A stretch of 64,000 nt of DNA from Xanthomonas sp. Leaf148 (GTDB lineage Bacteria; Pseudomonadota; Gammaproteobacteria; Xanthomonadales; Xanthomonadaceae). The notes under the pieces were generated by a model, which had not been told where the DNA came from, did no database searches, and saw nothing but the letters and a program-made list of their open reading frames with translations. Below, piece after piece: positions 1 to 9,510 of this stretch. Where the stretch lies: the NCBI RefSeq assembly GCF_001423585.1, contig NZ_LMOP01000013.1, positions 190,921 to 254,920 of the forward strand, given 5' to 3'. The translations under genes were made by a program, and so were the position numbers. Within the stretch, counting starts at the first letter, position 1, and every line of letters begins with the position of its first letter.

Positions 1-690
1 TTCCTGCATCAACTGGGGCAGACCCAACTGGCCGCGACCCTGTTCCCGATCGGCGATCTGGAAAAGAGCACGCTGCGCCGTATCGCCCAGGACGCCGGTC
101 TGCCGACCCACGCCAAAAAGGATTCCACCGGGATCTGCTTCATCGGCGAGCGCGACTTCCGCGAATTCCTGGGGCGCTACCTGCCCGCCCGCACCGGTGA
201 GATCCGCGACCCGCAGGGGCAGCGCATTGCCGACCATCCGGGGGTGTTCTATTTCACCCTGGGTCAGCGCGAAGGCCTGAACATCGGCGGCGTGCGTGGC
301 CGGGCAGCAGCGCCCTGGTACGTGGTGGGCAAGGATGTGGCCAGCAACGTGCTGTATGTGGATCAGGACCGCGACAGCCCCTTGCTGCAATCGCGCTGGC
401 TGCAGTCCGAGCAAGCCCACTGGGTGACCGGCGCACCGCCTGCGCGCCGCTTCAGTTGTACTGCGCAGACACGCTACCGGCAGCCGGACGAGCCGTGCAC
501 GGTGGACGTGCAGGACGATGGCAGCGTGCAGGTGTGGTTCGAGCGACCGCAGCGGGCGGTAACGCCCGGGCAGTCGCTGGTGCTGTACGACGGCGAGGAA
601 TGCCTGGGCGGCGCGGTCATTGCCGCCACCGATGCGCCGCTGGAACGCCAGCTGGCGGGATCTTCTTTTTCCTCTGAGGGTGTGGCTTGA
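1..690 (+). CDS. mnmA: tRNA-specific 2-thiouridylase MnmA (3' part, start outside window)
   Basis: MnmA is the cytoplasmic enzyme that puts sulfur on U34 of tRNA-Lys, -Glu and -Gln, using ATP and sulfur relayed from IscS. The frame is open from base 1, so the N-terminal PP-loop ATPase is missing. What remains includes the family motif [10 protein letters not shown] near base 123, whose cysteine is the catalytic persulfide residue, followed by the central and C-terminal beta-barrel domains ([13 protein letters not shown] is typical). The TGA stop at 688-690 overlaps the ATG of hflD, so the two are translationally coupled, as in many gammaproteobacteria. This is a housekeeping gene at the edge of the flagellar locus. 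Confidence 0.95.
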   Translation, partial: FLHQLGQTQLAATLFPIGDLEKSTLRRIAQDAGLPTHAKKDSTGICFIGERDFREFLGRYLPARTGEIRDPQGQRIADHPGVFYFTLGQREGLNIGGVRGRAAAPWYVVGKDVASNVLYVDQDRDSPLLQSRWLQSEQAHWVTGAPPARRFSCTAQTRYRQPDEPCTVDVQDDGSVQVWFERPQRAVTPGQSLVLYDGEECLGGAVIAATDAPLERQLAGSSFSSEGVA

Positions 691-1304
691 TGAGTGTTTC
701 CATGGAATACCGCGTGCTGGCGCTTGCCGGCGTCGCCCAGGCGTTGCAGCAGGTGCGGCGGATCGCCGAAACCGGGCATTCGGAAGCGGCGACGGTGCGC
801 ACCGCCATGGACAGCGTGTTCCGGGTGGATGCGGCCTCGCCAGAGGCCGTTTACGGCTCGGCTGAGGCGGTGGCGCCCGGTCTGCGCCTGTTGCACAACT
901 ACTTCCGCAACCAGGCTCAGGACGACGTGCTGCCGCGCCTGGCGCTGGCGGTGCTGCAACTGGAGCGCCGTTTCGTGCGCGACACCACCACCGTGTCGAC
1001 GGTGTCCAACGGCATCGAGGCAGCCGCACGCCAGGCGCAGAACCTGAACGACAGCGCTCATCCGGATGTGCTCAGTTCGCTGGGCGGGCTGTATGCGCAG
1101 ACCATCAGCCACCTGCGCCCCAAAGTCATGGTGCAGGGCAACCCGCATTACCTGGGCCAGGCAGGCGTGGTCGCGGAAATCCGCGCACTGTTGCTGGCGG
1201 CAGTGCGCTCGGCGGTCCTGTGGCGGCAGATGGGGGGCAGCTTGTGGGACTTCCTGTTCGCCAAACGCGCGATGAGCGAAGCGGTGGACCGCGTGCTGCG
1301 CTGA
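690..1304 (+). CDS. hflD: High frequency lysogenization protein HflD homolog
   Basis: This 204-residue, mostly alpha-helical protein matches the HflD family in length and in conserved stretches such as [10 protein letters not shown] and AVRSAVLW. In E. coli HflD is a peripheral inner-membrane protein that affects the lambda lysis-lysogeny choice by binding CII; its cellular role outside phage biology is poorly defined. The ATG at 690 overlaps the mnmA stop. An in-frame TTG lies one codon earlier, but the overlapping ATG is the better start. The mnmA-hflD pair is a common arrangement. Confidence 0.9.
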   Translation: MSVSMEYRVLALAGVAQALQQVRRIAETGHSEAATVRTAMDSVFRVDAASPEAVYGSAEAVAPGLRLLHNYFRNQAQDDVLPRLALAVLQLERRFVRDTTTVSTVSNGIEAAARQAQNLNDSAHPDVLSSLGGLYAQTISHLRPKVMVQGNPHYLGQAGVVAEIRALLLAAVRSAVLWRQMGGSLWDFLFAKRAMSEAVDRVLR

Positions 1305-1396
1305 GTAGCGCAAACAAGGCGGTTTCAGGCGCCTATAACGGGCGCTAGCGTGCGCCGGCCGCAAGCGCATGGGCAAGACGATATGGCGATCGTCGC

Positions 1397-1423
1397 TAAA
1401 GACAACGGGGGTATTGCCGATAC
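1397..1423 (+). promoter_or_regulatory. Sigma28 (FliA) promoter of the chemoreceptor gene
   Basis: TAAA at 1397-1400, a 15-nt spacer, then GCCGATAC at 1416-1423, a 7/8 match to the sigma28 -10 box. Transcription should start near 1430. This rules out the upstream GTG (1350) and ATG (1383) as starts of the receptor and points to the ATG at 1452. The same TAAA-N15-GCCGATAC layout occurs before fliD. Confidence 0.8.
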
Positions 1424-1451
1424 AGCAACCGTGACTCTGCCGAGAACGCCC

Positions 1452-2642
1452 ATGTATTCACGTCCACTCATCCGTCTAGCCGCTCCTTTGGCTCTGACCT
1501 TGCTGTTTCCCTTCGCTGTCGGATTCGACTGGCCCGCCTCGGTGCGCTGGGCGATCCTGGCGACCATGACCCTTAGTTGGTTGGTTTTCGCTGCCTGGGT
1601 GACGTATTCCCAGTTCCGGCGCAACCCGGACCAGACCCGCATCCTGCGCGAGCAGGACCAACTGCTCAACGAACTGCGTACGTTCGTCAGCAACGAAGTC
1701 GATGGTTCGCGCTCGGAAGTCGAGCGTGCCCGCGAACTGATCCGCCAGGCCGTGTCCGGTCTTGGTGGCAGCTTCGAATCGATGAACCGCAAGTCGCGCC
1801 AGCAAAGCCAGGCACTGGCCCGCATCGTCGACCGCGCAGGCGACGATGGCAGTGCCGGCGTCGACGTCGCCCGCTTCGCCCAGCACGCCAGCTCCCGCAT
1901 GGAGCAATTGGTGGAAGCGCTGGAACAGGTGAGCGGCCAGAGCACCAACACCGTCCATCACATCGATGAGATGGCACAGCATCTGGATGGCATCTTCGCG
2001 TTGCTGGAAGACGTCAAGTCGATCGCCGACCAGACCAACCTGCTGGCGTTGAACGCCGCCATCGAAGCAGCACGTGCCGGTGAAGCCGGTCGTGGCTTCG
2101 CGGTGGTCGCCGACGAGGTGCGTAACCTGTCCGAACGTTCCACCACCTTCAACGAACAGATCCGCAAGCTGGCACACAGCTCCAAGGAATCGATCGCCAA
2201 GGTGCGTGAAACGGTCTCGCAGCTGGCATCGCGTCACATGGACCGCTCCCGCGAGGCGCGCCATGAATCGGCCGCCATGCTGGAGAACGTCGCTCAGATC
2301 AACGCCTCGTTGGGCGATGGCATGCGCGAAATCTCCGAGTGCGCTCGTTCCATCGATGGCAGCGTGGCCGAAGCCGTCCGCGCCCTGCAGTTCGAGGACA
2401 TTGCCACGCAGACGTTGAGCGGCATCCACACCCACCTCGATCGCCTCACCGCGATCAACCGTGAGGCGGTGGCGCTGCAGGAACTGCTGCATCGCAATGG
2501 CGGCGTGTACGACAGCGACCTGGTTGCGTCGCTGGCCAAGGTGTCCAGCCGTCTGCGCGACATGCGTGTGGAGTGGGAACGCCCGCCGCACAAGCCGGTC
2601 GCACAGCAGGGCATGGGTGCCGGCACGGTCGAGTTGTTCTAA
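1452..2642 (+). CDS. Methyl-accepting chemotaxis protein without a periplasmic sensor domain
   Basis: This 396-residue membrane-bound chemoreceptor would signal to CheA/CheW. Two hydrophobic segments (about residues 5-21 and 29-47) are separated by only a few residues, so no periplasmic ligand domain exists. The rest is cytoplasmic coiled coil. The highly conserved MCP hairpin tip is present ([20 protein letters not shown], then [14 protein letters not shown], around residues 192-225). No HAMP domain is evident. The start follows from the FliA promoter that ends at 1423. With no external sensor it may read membrane or cytoplasmic state, or work within mixed arrays; that is inference. A hairpin at 2679-2694 follows the gene. 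Confidence 0.88.
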   Translation: MYSRPLIRLAAPLALTLLFPFAVGFDWPASVRWAILATMTLSWLVFAAWVTYSQFRRNPDQTRILREQDQLLNELRTFVSNEVDGSRSEVERARELIRQAVSGLGGSFESMNRKSRQQSQALARIVDRAGDDGSAGVDVARFAQHASSRMEQLVEALEQVSGQSTNTVHHIDEMAQHLDGIFALLEDVKSIADQTNLLALNAAIEAARAGEAGRGFAVVADEVRNLSERSTTFNEQIRKLAHSSKESIAKVRETVSQLASRHMDRSREARHESAAMLENVAQINASLGDGMREISECARSIDGSVAEAVRALQFEDIATQTLSGIHTHLDRLTAINREAVALQELLHRNGGVYDSDLVASLAKVSSRLRDMRVEWERPPHKPVAQQGMGAGTVELF

Positions 2643-2678
2643 GACCGATGTCTGCCCGCAGCTTCTGATCCCGACATT

Positions 2679-2694
2679 CCCCGGCTTTCCGGGG
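2679..2694 (+). terminator. Hairpin downstream of the chemoreceptor gene
   Basis: CCCCGG, a CTTT loop, then CCGGGG, with partly complementary flanks (GACAT on the left, ATTTGTC on the right). The T-tract is weak. It sits 37 bases after the receptor stop and is a plausible intrinsic terminator. Confidence 0.45.
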
Positions 2695-2728
2695 ATTTGT
2701 CGTTCCGTAACGACCCGGTGTTCCGCTC

Positions 2729-3016
2729 ATGACGCTCCTTGCCCCCACCATCGATACCGACCCCACTGCCGCATTGCAGGCAGCAGCCTTGGCCACCGCC
2801 CATGCCGAGCGCATCGCGCAAAGCGAAGCGGCCAGGCCGGTGCTGCGGCGGGTACGGTTGCCGGCCGCACTGGAACGGCTGGAGCTTGCCGCCCGCGCGG
2901 AAATCAAGGCGTTGATCAACCCGCGCCGCGATTGCAGCGAAACCGACCTGCTGTTCGCGACCGTGGCGTGGGACCTAGGCCTGGACGGCGCCGCCGTCGG
3001 CGCGTCGACACGCTGA
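2729..3016 (+). CDS. Small hypothetical protein, 95 residues
   Basis: I do not recognise a family. The protein is Ala/Arg/Leu-rich, soluble and predicted helical, with no signal peptide, membrane segment or metal-binding motif. The C-terminal half (FATVAWDLGLDG) looks folded. Codon use is GC-rich at third positions like its neighbours, and the frame is open from an ATG to a stop that is followed 10 bases later by a strong hairpin terminator. These points support a real gene. No good ribosome binding site precedes the ATG. It stands alone between two terminator-like hairpins. Confidence 0.6.
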   Translation: MTLLAPTIDTDPTAALQAAALATAHAERIAQSEAARPVLRRVRLPAALERLELAARAEIKALINPRRDCSETDLLFATVAWDLGLDGAAVGASTR

Positions 3017-3025
3017 TCCCTGCAA

Positions 3026-3065
3026 CGGCGGGGCGTGCCTCGGCAGGCGCCCCGCCGGTTGTTTT
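3026..3065 (+). terminator. Intrinsic terminator after the 95-residue gene
   Basis: A perfect 10-bp stem, CGGCGGGGCG (3026-3035) with CGCCCCGCCG (3048-3057), has a 12-nt loop that is itself partly self-complementary. It is followed by GTTGTTTT. It ends the transcript of the small gene. I see nothing else convincing between here and 3311. Confidence 0.75.
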
Positions 3066-3311
3066 GAACTGCCCGATCTCAGGCTTTCCAGCCAACCGCC
3101 TCAGGCTCGCCGGCTGTCAGTTACCCTGGGCCACAGGGCACTACGCGGACCGCGCGCACACAACTCCCCCGCCCTGGCCAATACGCCAACACGCCCCAGG
3201 GGTTGTCAGCCACAGGGACGACGCCGTTTTCATCACTCCCGGAGTGCCGGCCCATTGCCGATCAGTATGGGAAGATTGCGTTCGTCCTTAGGTTGAACGT
3301 GCTGCATATCC

Positions 3312-4016
3312 ATGAACGGAAGTCGCTTGGTTTTATTGGCTGCAGCAGCGCTCCAGTCCGCGGCATCCGCGGCAGCTGCCGCAGCATCGGCGAACGAGAG
3401 TGTGTATCTCGAATTCCTCTGGGAGGCGCGGCCGCCGCATTCGATTACGCGCCAGCAAACCATCCAATTCCTGACCGATGATCAGCACCATCATCAGATC
3501 TGTGTCGCAACCAATTTTGCCGATACCGATGTGGGCGGGTTGATGTTGAAGGCCTTCGACGCATCCGGGCGGGAAGTATCGAGCCACCAATACCCTGAGT
3601 ATCGTGGTGCAAAGCAGTGTTACGGCGCCGACCTGGGCCAAAGCGGAGCGCCTGGCTTATGGACTTTTCAAGCCCAAACAGGCGATGGGCGCACTGGCGA
3701 AAGCACCATCCAGGTCAATGCCAAACTCGAAGATTCGCCACTGTCCACCGACCCTGGAACGCCTTATGTCGTTGGCCGACCGAACTATGACGCATCGATT
3801 CCACCGGACCAGTGGCGCGGCCGCCTTGTGTGGGACATGAGGGTCGATGCGCAAGGCACGGTGACCGACGTATCCGTAGTGACCGCGGAAGGCGTCGGTC
3901 TGAAACTCCGCGACCGCGCCATCGCGGCAGGCTATTTATCGCTTTTCTTCCCTGACAAACAAAGAGAAAAAACGCCGCTGGTCTGGAGGCGCGAGCTTTC
4001 ATTTGCGCCGGAATGA
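3312..4016 (+). CDS. Secreted protein with TonB-C-like C-terminal domain
   Basis: A 234-residue protein with an N-terminal signal peptide: one positive residue, then a hydrophobic Ala/Leu stretch to about residue 27. The middle region (about 30-150) is unrecognised and has two cysteines that might pair. The last 75 residues (GRLVWDMRVDAQGTVTDVSVV onward, ending WRRELSFAPE) have the beta-alpha-beta look of a TonB C-terminal or energy-transducer-like domain. There is no N-terminal TonB anchor or proline-rich spacer, so it is probably a free periplasmic or exported protein and not an ExbB/D partner. It has no operon partners and no obvious link to flagella. Confidence 0.65.
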   Translation: MNGSRLVLLAAAALQSAASAAAAAASANESVYLEFLWEARPPHSITRQQTIQFLTDDQHHHQICVATNFADTDVGGLMLKAFDASGREVSSHQYPEYRGAKQCYGADLGQSGAPGLWTFQAQTGDGRTGESTIQVNAKLEDSPLSTDPGTPYVVGRPNYDASIPPDQWRGRLVWDMRVDAQGTVTDVSVVTAEGVGLKLRDRAIAAGYLSLFFPDKQREKTPLVWRRELSFAPE

Positions 4017-4468
4017 AAACTGCACCAGAGCGGTTAAGCGTGCTGGCTTGCGGACCTCACGTGCACCACTGACGACAGGGCTGCATGCAGATGCGATCAC
4101 TGAACGTGCCGGACATCAGCCCTGGCGGTTGGCGCGGCGTCGCAGCCAGATCCGGACTGATGATGTATTGGGAAGATGTCGCAGATGTCCATGACGCTCC
4201 GCACGGGAATCCGTGATGCGTCGCCGGATAGCAGCGTCATACATCGCGAGGCGCGCATTCGGGCGTATGCGACGTTGAGCGGAACGCGCGTCTGCCGCTG
4301 CGTTGGGAAAATGGCATGGAAGATTCTTGTGGTTCCACGCAGTCGCTTGCATTACGCGAGCTGCAAACCTTTTGTATGACGGCACGCCGCATCGGCGTAT
4401 CAAACTGCTACACGCCCTGCGCGCCATGCCGCAGCATCAAGACTGACGGTGCCAGCCAGACCAGCGCC
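4017..4468 (+). other. Intergenic stretch with no gene recognised
   Basis: About 450 bases between two convergent genes. The short open frames here lack ribosome binding sites, recognisable motifs and the third-position GC bias of the neighbours. I see no repeat, promoter motif or clear terminator, and it looks like ordinary noncoding or decayed sequence. Confidence 0.5.
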
Positions 4469-7255
4469 TCAGCTGGCGATCACCAAGCGCGCACCCAGCC
4501 GCATGCCGGCTTCGGCCTCGCGCAGCCACTGCGCCATGTCGCGCGGCGACAACGGGCGCGAGTAGAAATAGCCCTGGATCTCGTCGCAGCCTTGCTGGCG
4601 CAGCAAGGCATCTTCCTGCACGGTCTCCACGCCTTCGGCGACAACCTGCATGCCCAGCGCGTGGCCCAGATGCACGATGGCCTGGGTGACCTCGGCGGTG
4701 TTGGCGTCGTCGAGCATGCCCTGTACGAAGCTGCGGTCGATCTTGAGGCGCTGCACCGGGAAGCGGTTGAGGTAATGCAGGTTCGAGAAGCCGGTGCCGA
4801 AGTCGTCCACCGCCAGCAGCACGCCGTTTTGCTCGAACAACTCGAAGCAACGGCGCAGCGAATCCGAATCGCGAATCAGCGCCGACTCGGTCAATTCCAG
4901 TTCCAGCCGCGATGGCGGCCAGCCGTTGTCGCGGCAGATTTCCAGCACGCGCTCGGCAAAGCCGCGTTCGCGCAACTGCACGGCCGAGACATTGACCGCG
5001 ATGCGGCTGAAATGCAGCCCGGCGCGATCCCAGACCACCGCCTGGCGGCAGGCTTCACCGATCACCCATTCGCCTAGACGCACGATTTCGCCGCATTCTT
5101 CCGCGATCGGAATGAATTCGACCGGGCTGCACGGGCCATGGCCTGGGCGATTCCAGCGCATCAGCGCTTCGATCGCCGGCGATGCGTCGCCCACGGTGTT
5201 GACCAGCGGCTGGTAGACCAGCGTGAACTCTTCGCGCTCGAGCGCACCTTGCAGTGCATGCTCGAGCTCCAGCCGGCGCTGCGCACGCAGCAGCACATCC
5301 TGGCTGTAGTAATGGAAGGTGTTGCGACCGGATTCCTTGGCCGCGTACATCGCCGCATCGGCGGCGCGCAGCAGGCTGTCGAAGTCCGAAAGACCCTCTC
5401 CCTGCAGCGCAATGCCGATGCTGGCACCGAGCTTGAGGGTGATATGGTCCTTGCGTAGCGGTTCGCCCAGCGCGCTGATCAACTTGCGCGCCACGTGGCC
5501 GGCATCTTCCGGCTCGGAAAGATCGCGCAGCAGCACGATGAATTCGTCGTCGCTGAAGCGGCCGAACAGATCGCTGTTGCGCAGATGCTGATGCAGGCGC
5601 GCCGAGGCGAGCTTGAGCAAGTTGTCGCCGGTGGCATGGCCGAACGAATCATTGATGCTCTTGAAGCCATCCAGATCGATCAGCAGCATGGCCAGCACCT
5701 GGCCGCGCTCGTGCGCTTCGCGGATCGCGTTTTCTGCCTGCTCGCGCAGCAAAAAACGGTTCGGCAGGCCGGTCAACCGGTCGTAGTGCGCCAGCAGCTC
5801 GATGCGTTCGTTGGCTTCGCGCTCGCGGGTGACATCGCGGAACAGGGCGACAAACCGCGGCGGCAGCCCTTCACGACGATCCAGCTCGATCAGCACCTGC
5901 ACCCAGATGCGTTGACCGGAGTTGCGATAGAAGCACAGCTCCAGCTGCTCGGGCAGACCGCCATCGGAAATGCGCAGCAGCGCCGCTTCGAAAGCGTCGC
6001 GCGAATCCTGGGTGTACAGCGCAAGCGCCTGCTCCAGGGTGATGTTTTCCTTGCGCAAGCCGTGGATGCGGTAGCACTCCTCGGTCCACTGCATGCGACG
6101 GGTATCGACCTCGATTTCGCAACCGCCGATCTTGCCCAACGCGGACACGCGATTGAGCAGTTCGGTACGCCAACGGATCAGGGCATCGGTCTGCCGCTGC
6201 TCGGTGACGTTCTGCAACTGGCCGAGCACACGCACCATGCTGCCATCGCCATCGAACACCGGCTGCGCCCAGACCCGCAGATGATGCGGATTGACGCCGA
6301 GCAGGCCGTTGACCTCCAGCTCGAAATGCACCGGCAGGCCTTCGTGCTTGATTTTACGCCAGGCCCCGCGCAGTTGCGCCACCGAAGGCCGTGCGAGCAG
6401 ACGCAGCAGGTCGCGAACGCCGTGCAGGCGCAGCTGGGTCATGCCGAGCTGCTGCAGGAAGTCCTGCGATATCCACAGTTGGTCCTTCAGCGAATCCCAG
6501 CTCCAGCTGCCCATGCTGGCAATGCGCTGGGCTTCTTCGAGCTGGGCCTGCTGCTCGCGCAGCTGCTGCTCGAGCAATTTGTGGTGATGCACGTCGGTAT
6601 GGGTGCCGACCATGCGCAGCGGGCGGCCATCGGCGGTGCGCGAGACCACGCGACCGCGATCGAGGATCCAGCGCCATTGGCCGTCGTGCTGGCGCAGCCG
6701 GAATTCGGCTACATAGGTATCGGTGCGCCCATCCAGATGCGCCTGGACGGCTGCGCTGACCTGCGCGTGGTCGTCGGGATGAATCAACCCGGACAACGCG
6801 GTGAGATTGTTCGGTAGCGGTTGCTCGGAGTAGCCGAGCATGCGGGTCCAGCGCTCGGAGCGGTACACCACGTCGGCGGGAATATCCCAATCCCACAACC
6901 CGTGATCGGCGCTGTCCAGGCCCATTTCCCAGCGGCTGGTGCCATCGGCGCCCATCGGCTCGGGAATGCTCAGGGTGAAGGCCATGACCTTGCCGTGCTC
7001 GTCGCAGACCGCGCGCAGCCAGCCTTCCAGCCGTCCGCCGCCCGTTCCCGGCAACACGCAGGCCGCCATGCCGCCGCTGTCGGCCACCTGGGCGCGACTG
7101 CTCTCCAGCACTTCGGCATACGCACCAAGGGTTGCCGGCAGCCCGAGGGACTGCGCAACGCTATTGGCCGCCAGGGGCTGGCCATGCGCATCCAACAACA
7201 CCACCGCTGAGGTCAGCGGGTGCTGCAGCATGCTTGCAATGACGCCTGAGTCCAC
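4469..7255 (-). CDS. Multi-PAS GGDEF-EAL protein, probable c-di-GMP phosphodiesterase
   Basis: This 928-residue cytoplasmic sensor, counted from the GTG at 7255, has several PAS/PAC modules over roughly the first 500 residues (e.g. GLWDWDIPADVVYRSERW, then HPDD), followed by GGDEF and EAL domains. The GGDEF signature is degenerate, SDDEF at 568-572, so cyclase activity is unlikely. The EAL domain looks complete: EAL at 696-698, NVS, ELTES, DDFGTG, LKID and VVAEGVET. It should therefore hydrolyse c-di-GMP. A sigma28 promoter at 7302-7328 lies downstream of the longer possible ATG (7348), so I chose the GTG, which has a GGAG upstream; an ATG at 7231 is also possible. It diverges from ravS. Confidence 0.88.
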   Translation of the reverse strand: MDSGVIASMLQHPLTSAVVLLDAHGQPLAANSVAQSLGLPATLGAYAEVLESSRAQVADSGGMAACVLPGTGGGRLEGWLRAVCDEHGKVMAFTLSIPEPMGADGTSRWEMGLDSADHGLWDWDIPADVVYRSERWTRMLGYSEQPLPNNLTALSGLIHPDDHAQVSAAVQAHLDGRTDTYVAEFRLRQHDGQWRWILDRGRVVSRTADGRPLRMVGTHTDVHHHKLLEQQLREQQAQLEEAQRIASMGSWSWDSLKDQLWISQDFLQQLGMTQLRLHGVRDLLRLLARPSVAQLRGAWRKIKHEGLPVHFELEVNGLLGVNPHHLRVWAQPVFDGDGSMVRVLGQLQNVTEQRQTDALIRWRTELLNRVSALGKIGGCEIEVDTRRMQWTEECYRIHGLRKENITLEQALALYTQDSRDAFEAALLRISDGGLPEQLELCFYRNSGQRIWVQVLIELDRREGLPPRFVALFRDVTREREANERIELLAHYDRLTGLPNRFLLREQAENAIREAHERGQVLAMLLIDLDGFKSINDSFGHATGDNLLKLASARLHQHLRNSDLFGRFSDDEFIVLLRDLSEPEDAGHVARKLISALGEPLRKDHITLKLGASIGIALQGEGLSDFDSLLRAADAAMYAAKESGRNTFHYYSQDVLLRAQRRLELEHALQGALEREEFTLVYQPLVNTVGDASPAIEALMRWNRPGHGPCSPVEFIPIAEECGEIVRLGEWVIGEACRQAVVWDRAGLHFSRIAVNVSAVQLRERGFAERVLEICRDNGWPPSRLELELTESALIRDSDSLRRCFELFEQNGVLLAVDDFGTGFSNLHYLNRFPVQRLKIDRSFVQGMLDDANTAEVTQAIVHLGHALGMQVVAEGVETVQEDALLRQQGCDEIQGYFYSRPLSPRDMAQWLREAEAGMRLGARLVIAS

Positions 7256-7301
7256 TCTGGAACACTCCGAAGGATCGACCCCTGCCTCGGGGTCGCAATG
7301 G

Positions 7302-7328
7302 ATAACGGCCGTCCAGCGGATTAGTTGA
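7302..7328 (-). promoter_or_regulatory. Sigma28 (FliA) promoter of the PAS-GGDEF-EAL gene
   Basis: On the minus strand: TCAA (complement of 7325-7328), a 15-nt spacer, then GCCGTTAT (complement of 7302-7309). The -10 is identical to that of the flgM promoter in this window. The predicted start of transcription near 7295 leaves a leader of about 40 nt before the GTG at 7255. Confidence 0.6.
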
Positions 7329-7374
7329 GGCGAGTGTTTCGAGCGCAACCGAACCGGGCCGACTTACGGCTAAG

Positions 7375-9507
7375 ATGGCCGCATCGCCCGCTCCAAAGGT
7401 CGTCCGCGGACCCATGCACCAACCTGTCGCCGCGCCCGCGTTCTCGTCCCCTCCCGTGTCCCGACTTCGCCTGGCCGAACGCCTGCAGCAAGGCCTGTGG
7501 ACGCTGACCGGTCTGTACCTGCTGATCGGTGTGGTGTGGCTGCTGCTGGGTAACCGATTGCTCAATCTGGCTGGCGCGGCAGTGCCTGAACGCTGGTCCG
7601 ATGCCAGCTTTCTGCTGGTGTCGAGCATCGTGATCCATCTGGTGCTGCGGCGCTTCATGACGCTGATCGTGGAAGAACATGCGCAACTGGCGCAGTCCGA
7701 AGCCTTGCTGCAGGCCAAGTTCCTGGCCCTGCCCAGCCCGGCCTTCATCTACGACCTGGCGACCATGCGCATTCTCGACGCCAATCCGGCGGCGCTGGAA
7801 TTCTTCGGCTGGGAACGCGACGAATTCCTGCAGCAGACGCTGCAGGCGGTCTGGCCCAACGCCGATGGCGCGCGGCTGGAAGACATCATCACGGAGATCC
7901 GCGGCAAGGGCGACACCACCTGCGTTTTGAACGAAGATCTGCTGACCCGCAGTGGACTGCGGCATGTCGAGGTGCGCAGCAATCAGCTGCATCTGGCCAG
8001 CGGCCCTGCCCGTCTGGTGGTGACGGTAGACCGCAGCGAAGAACGCCAGGCGCAGCATCTGCGCGACGAAGCGCTGGAACGCCTTGAAGAAGCGCAGGGC
8101 ATCGCGCGACTGGGTTCGTGGCAACTGGATCGCGCCACCGGCCTGGGCCGCTACTCGGCGGCGGTGTATCGCATCCTGGGACGCAGCGTGCCGATGCATC
8201 GGCGCGAACATCGTCTGGAAGAGCTGCTGACCGCATCCGATACCGCCACCCAGGCGCGTATCGAACGCATGATCGAAGACATGTGCACCGGCGGCGAGGT
8301 ACAGATCGATGTGCTGCTGCCGCTCACCGGTGGCGATTCGCAACCGCGCACCGTGCATCTGCGGGCAGAGAGCGTGACCCTGCCCAGCGGCGCAAGCCAT
8401 GTGCATGGCACCTTGCAGGATGTCAGCGAACGCGAACAGTCGCGGCGTCTGCTGCGCGAGCGCGAAGAACAGTTCCGCGAGCTGGTGCGGGTGCTGCCGG
8501 ACGGCGTGCTGATCCTCGCCGACGAGCACGTGATGTACGCCAATGCGGCAGGCTCGGCCCAGTTCGGTTTTCAGGGCGAAACCATTCTGGGCGAGCCGCT
8601 GCAGACGCTGGTCGGCGATTCCGATTTATCGGTGGTGCGCGAGTATCTGCGTGCCGGCAGCGATCGTAATGAGCCGGTGTCCAGTGCACGGGCGATGCGC
8701 CGTCGCGATGGCAGCACGTTCTATGCAGGCCTGTCGGCGGGCGACATCCGTTACGGCGGGCGCAGCTGCAAGCTGCTGGTGGTACGTGACCTGAGCGAGC
8801 CCGAGCGCATGCGCGATGCCCTGGCCGAGAGCAATGCCGAGTTGCAGGCGATGGCCAAGCGGCTGTTCTCGTTGCAGGAAGACGAACGCCGTGCGATCTC
8901 GCGTGATCTGCACGACGACATCGGCCAGGCGATCACTGCAATGAAGTTGTCCGCGCATGCGGCGCTGGACGAACTCGACCCGGTCGCGCGCCGCGAAGAT
9001 CTGCTGGAAGTGGTGTCGCTGGCCGATTCCACGGTGAACAAGCTGCGCAATCTGTCGATGCTGTTGCGTCCGCCGCAACTCGATGCGCTGGGTCTGGAAG
9101 CAGCGTTACGTTGGCAGGCCTCGATGCTGTTCCGCGCCTCGCAGGTCCGGTTAGAGCTGGATATCCAGGCGCTCGACGTCCGCCCCGGCAACGAAATCGA
9201 ACAGGCCTGCTTCCGCATTGCGCAGGAAAGCCTGACCAATGCCTTGAGACACGCATGCGCCGGCGAAGTGCGCATGAGTCTGCAATCGATCGACAGCGAG
9301 ACGTTCCGTCTGGAAGTCAGCGATGACGGCGATGGCTTCGAGCCGGAAGGCCCGCGCGGACTTGGACTGATCGTGATGCGTGAGCGTGCGCAAACCGTCG
9401 GTGGCGTGCTCGCGATAGACTCAGCACCCGGAGCAGGCACGCGCGTGACGTTGCGCCTGCCCTATCACCCGGCCGGCGAGTCCGTCCACGAAGATGGTGG
9501 ACGTTGA
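7375..9507 (+). CDS. ravS: PAS sensor histidine kinase RavS (HisKA_3 type)
   Basis: A 710-residue inner-membrane sensor kinase; an ATG at 7414 is an alternative start. Two membrane segments lie at about residues 40-60 and 72-90, followed by about three PAS modules (about 115-480). The HisKA_3 dimerisation box is DERRAISRDLHDDIGQA with phospho-acceptor His513, and a HATPase_c domain follows (N-box ESLTNALRHA, then DDGDGFE and GLGLIVMRER). HisKA_3 kinases usually pair with NarL-type regulators, but here the stop is 3 bases from ravR, a GGDEF-EAL-REC protein. The pair matches RavS/RavR, described in X. campestris as a virulence and c-di-GMP system. The symbol rests on domain order and context. 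Confidence 0.82.
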   Translation: MAASPAPKVVRGPMHQPVAAPAFSSPPVSRLRLAERLQQGLWTLTGLYLLIGVVWLLLGNRLLNLAGAAVPERWSDASFLLVSSIVIHLVLRRFMTLIVEEHAQLAQSEALLQAKFLALPSPAFIYDLATMRILDANPAALEFFGWERDEFLQQTLQAVWPNADGARLEDIITEIRGKGDTTCVLNEDLLTRSGLRHVEVRSNQLHLASGPARLVVTVDRSEERQAQHLRDEALERLEEAQGIARLGSWQLDRATGLGRYSAAVYRILGRSVPMHRREHRLEELLTASDTATQARIERMIEDMCTGGEVQIDVLLPLTGGDSQPRTVHLRAESVTLPSGASHVHGTLQDVSEREQSRRLLREREEQFRELVRVLPDGVLILADEHVMYANAAGSAQFGFQGETILGEPLQTLVGDSDLSVVREYLRAGSDRNEPVSSARAMRRRDGSTFYAGLSAGDIRYGGRSCKLLVVRDLSEPERMRDALAESNAELQAMAKRLFSLQEDERRAISRDLHDDIGQAITAMKLSAHAALDELDPVARREDLLEVVSLADSTVNKLRNLSMLLRPPQLDALGLEAALRWQASMLFRASQVRLELDIQALDVRPGNEIEQACFRIAQESLTNALRHACAGEVRMSLQSIDSETFRLEVSDDGDGFEPEGPRGLGLIVMRERAQTVGGVLAIDSAPGAGTRVTLRLPYHPAGESVHEDGGR

Positions 9508-9510
9508 GTC

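Noticed and set aside
4017-4468. Small genes in the gap before the phosphodiesterase
   Set aside because: The short frames lack ribosome sites and coding-like codon use.
5495-6817. 440-codon plus-strand frame inside the PAS-GGDEF-EAL gene
   Set aside because: The minus-strand frame has complete EAL motifs; the plus frame is compositionally biased and lacks a ribosome site.
7256-7348. N-terminal extension of the PAS-GGDEF-EAL protein from the ATG at 7348
   Set aside because: A FliA promoter sits within it, and the residues show no domain similarity.
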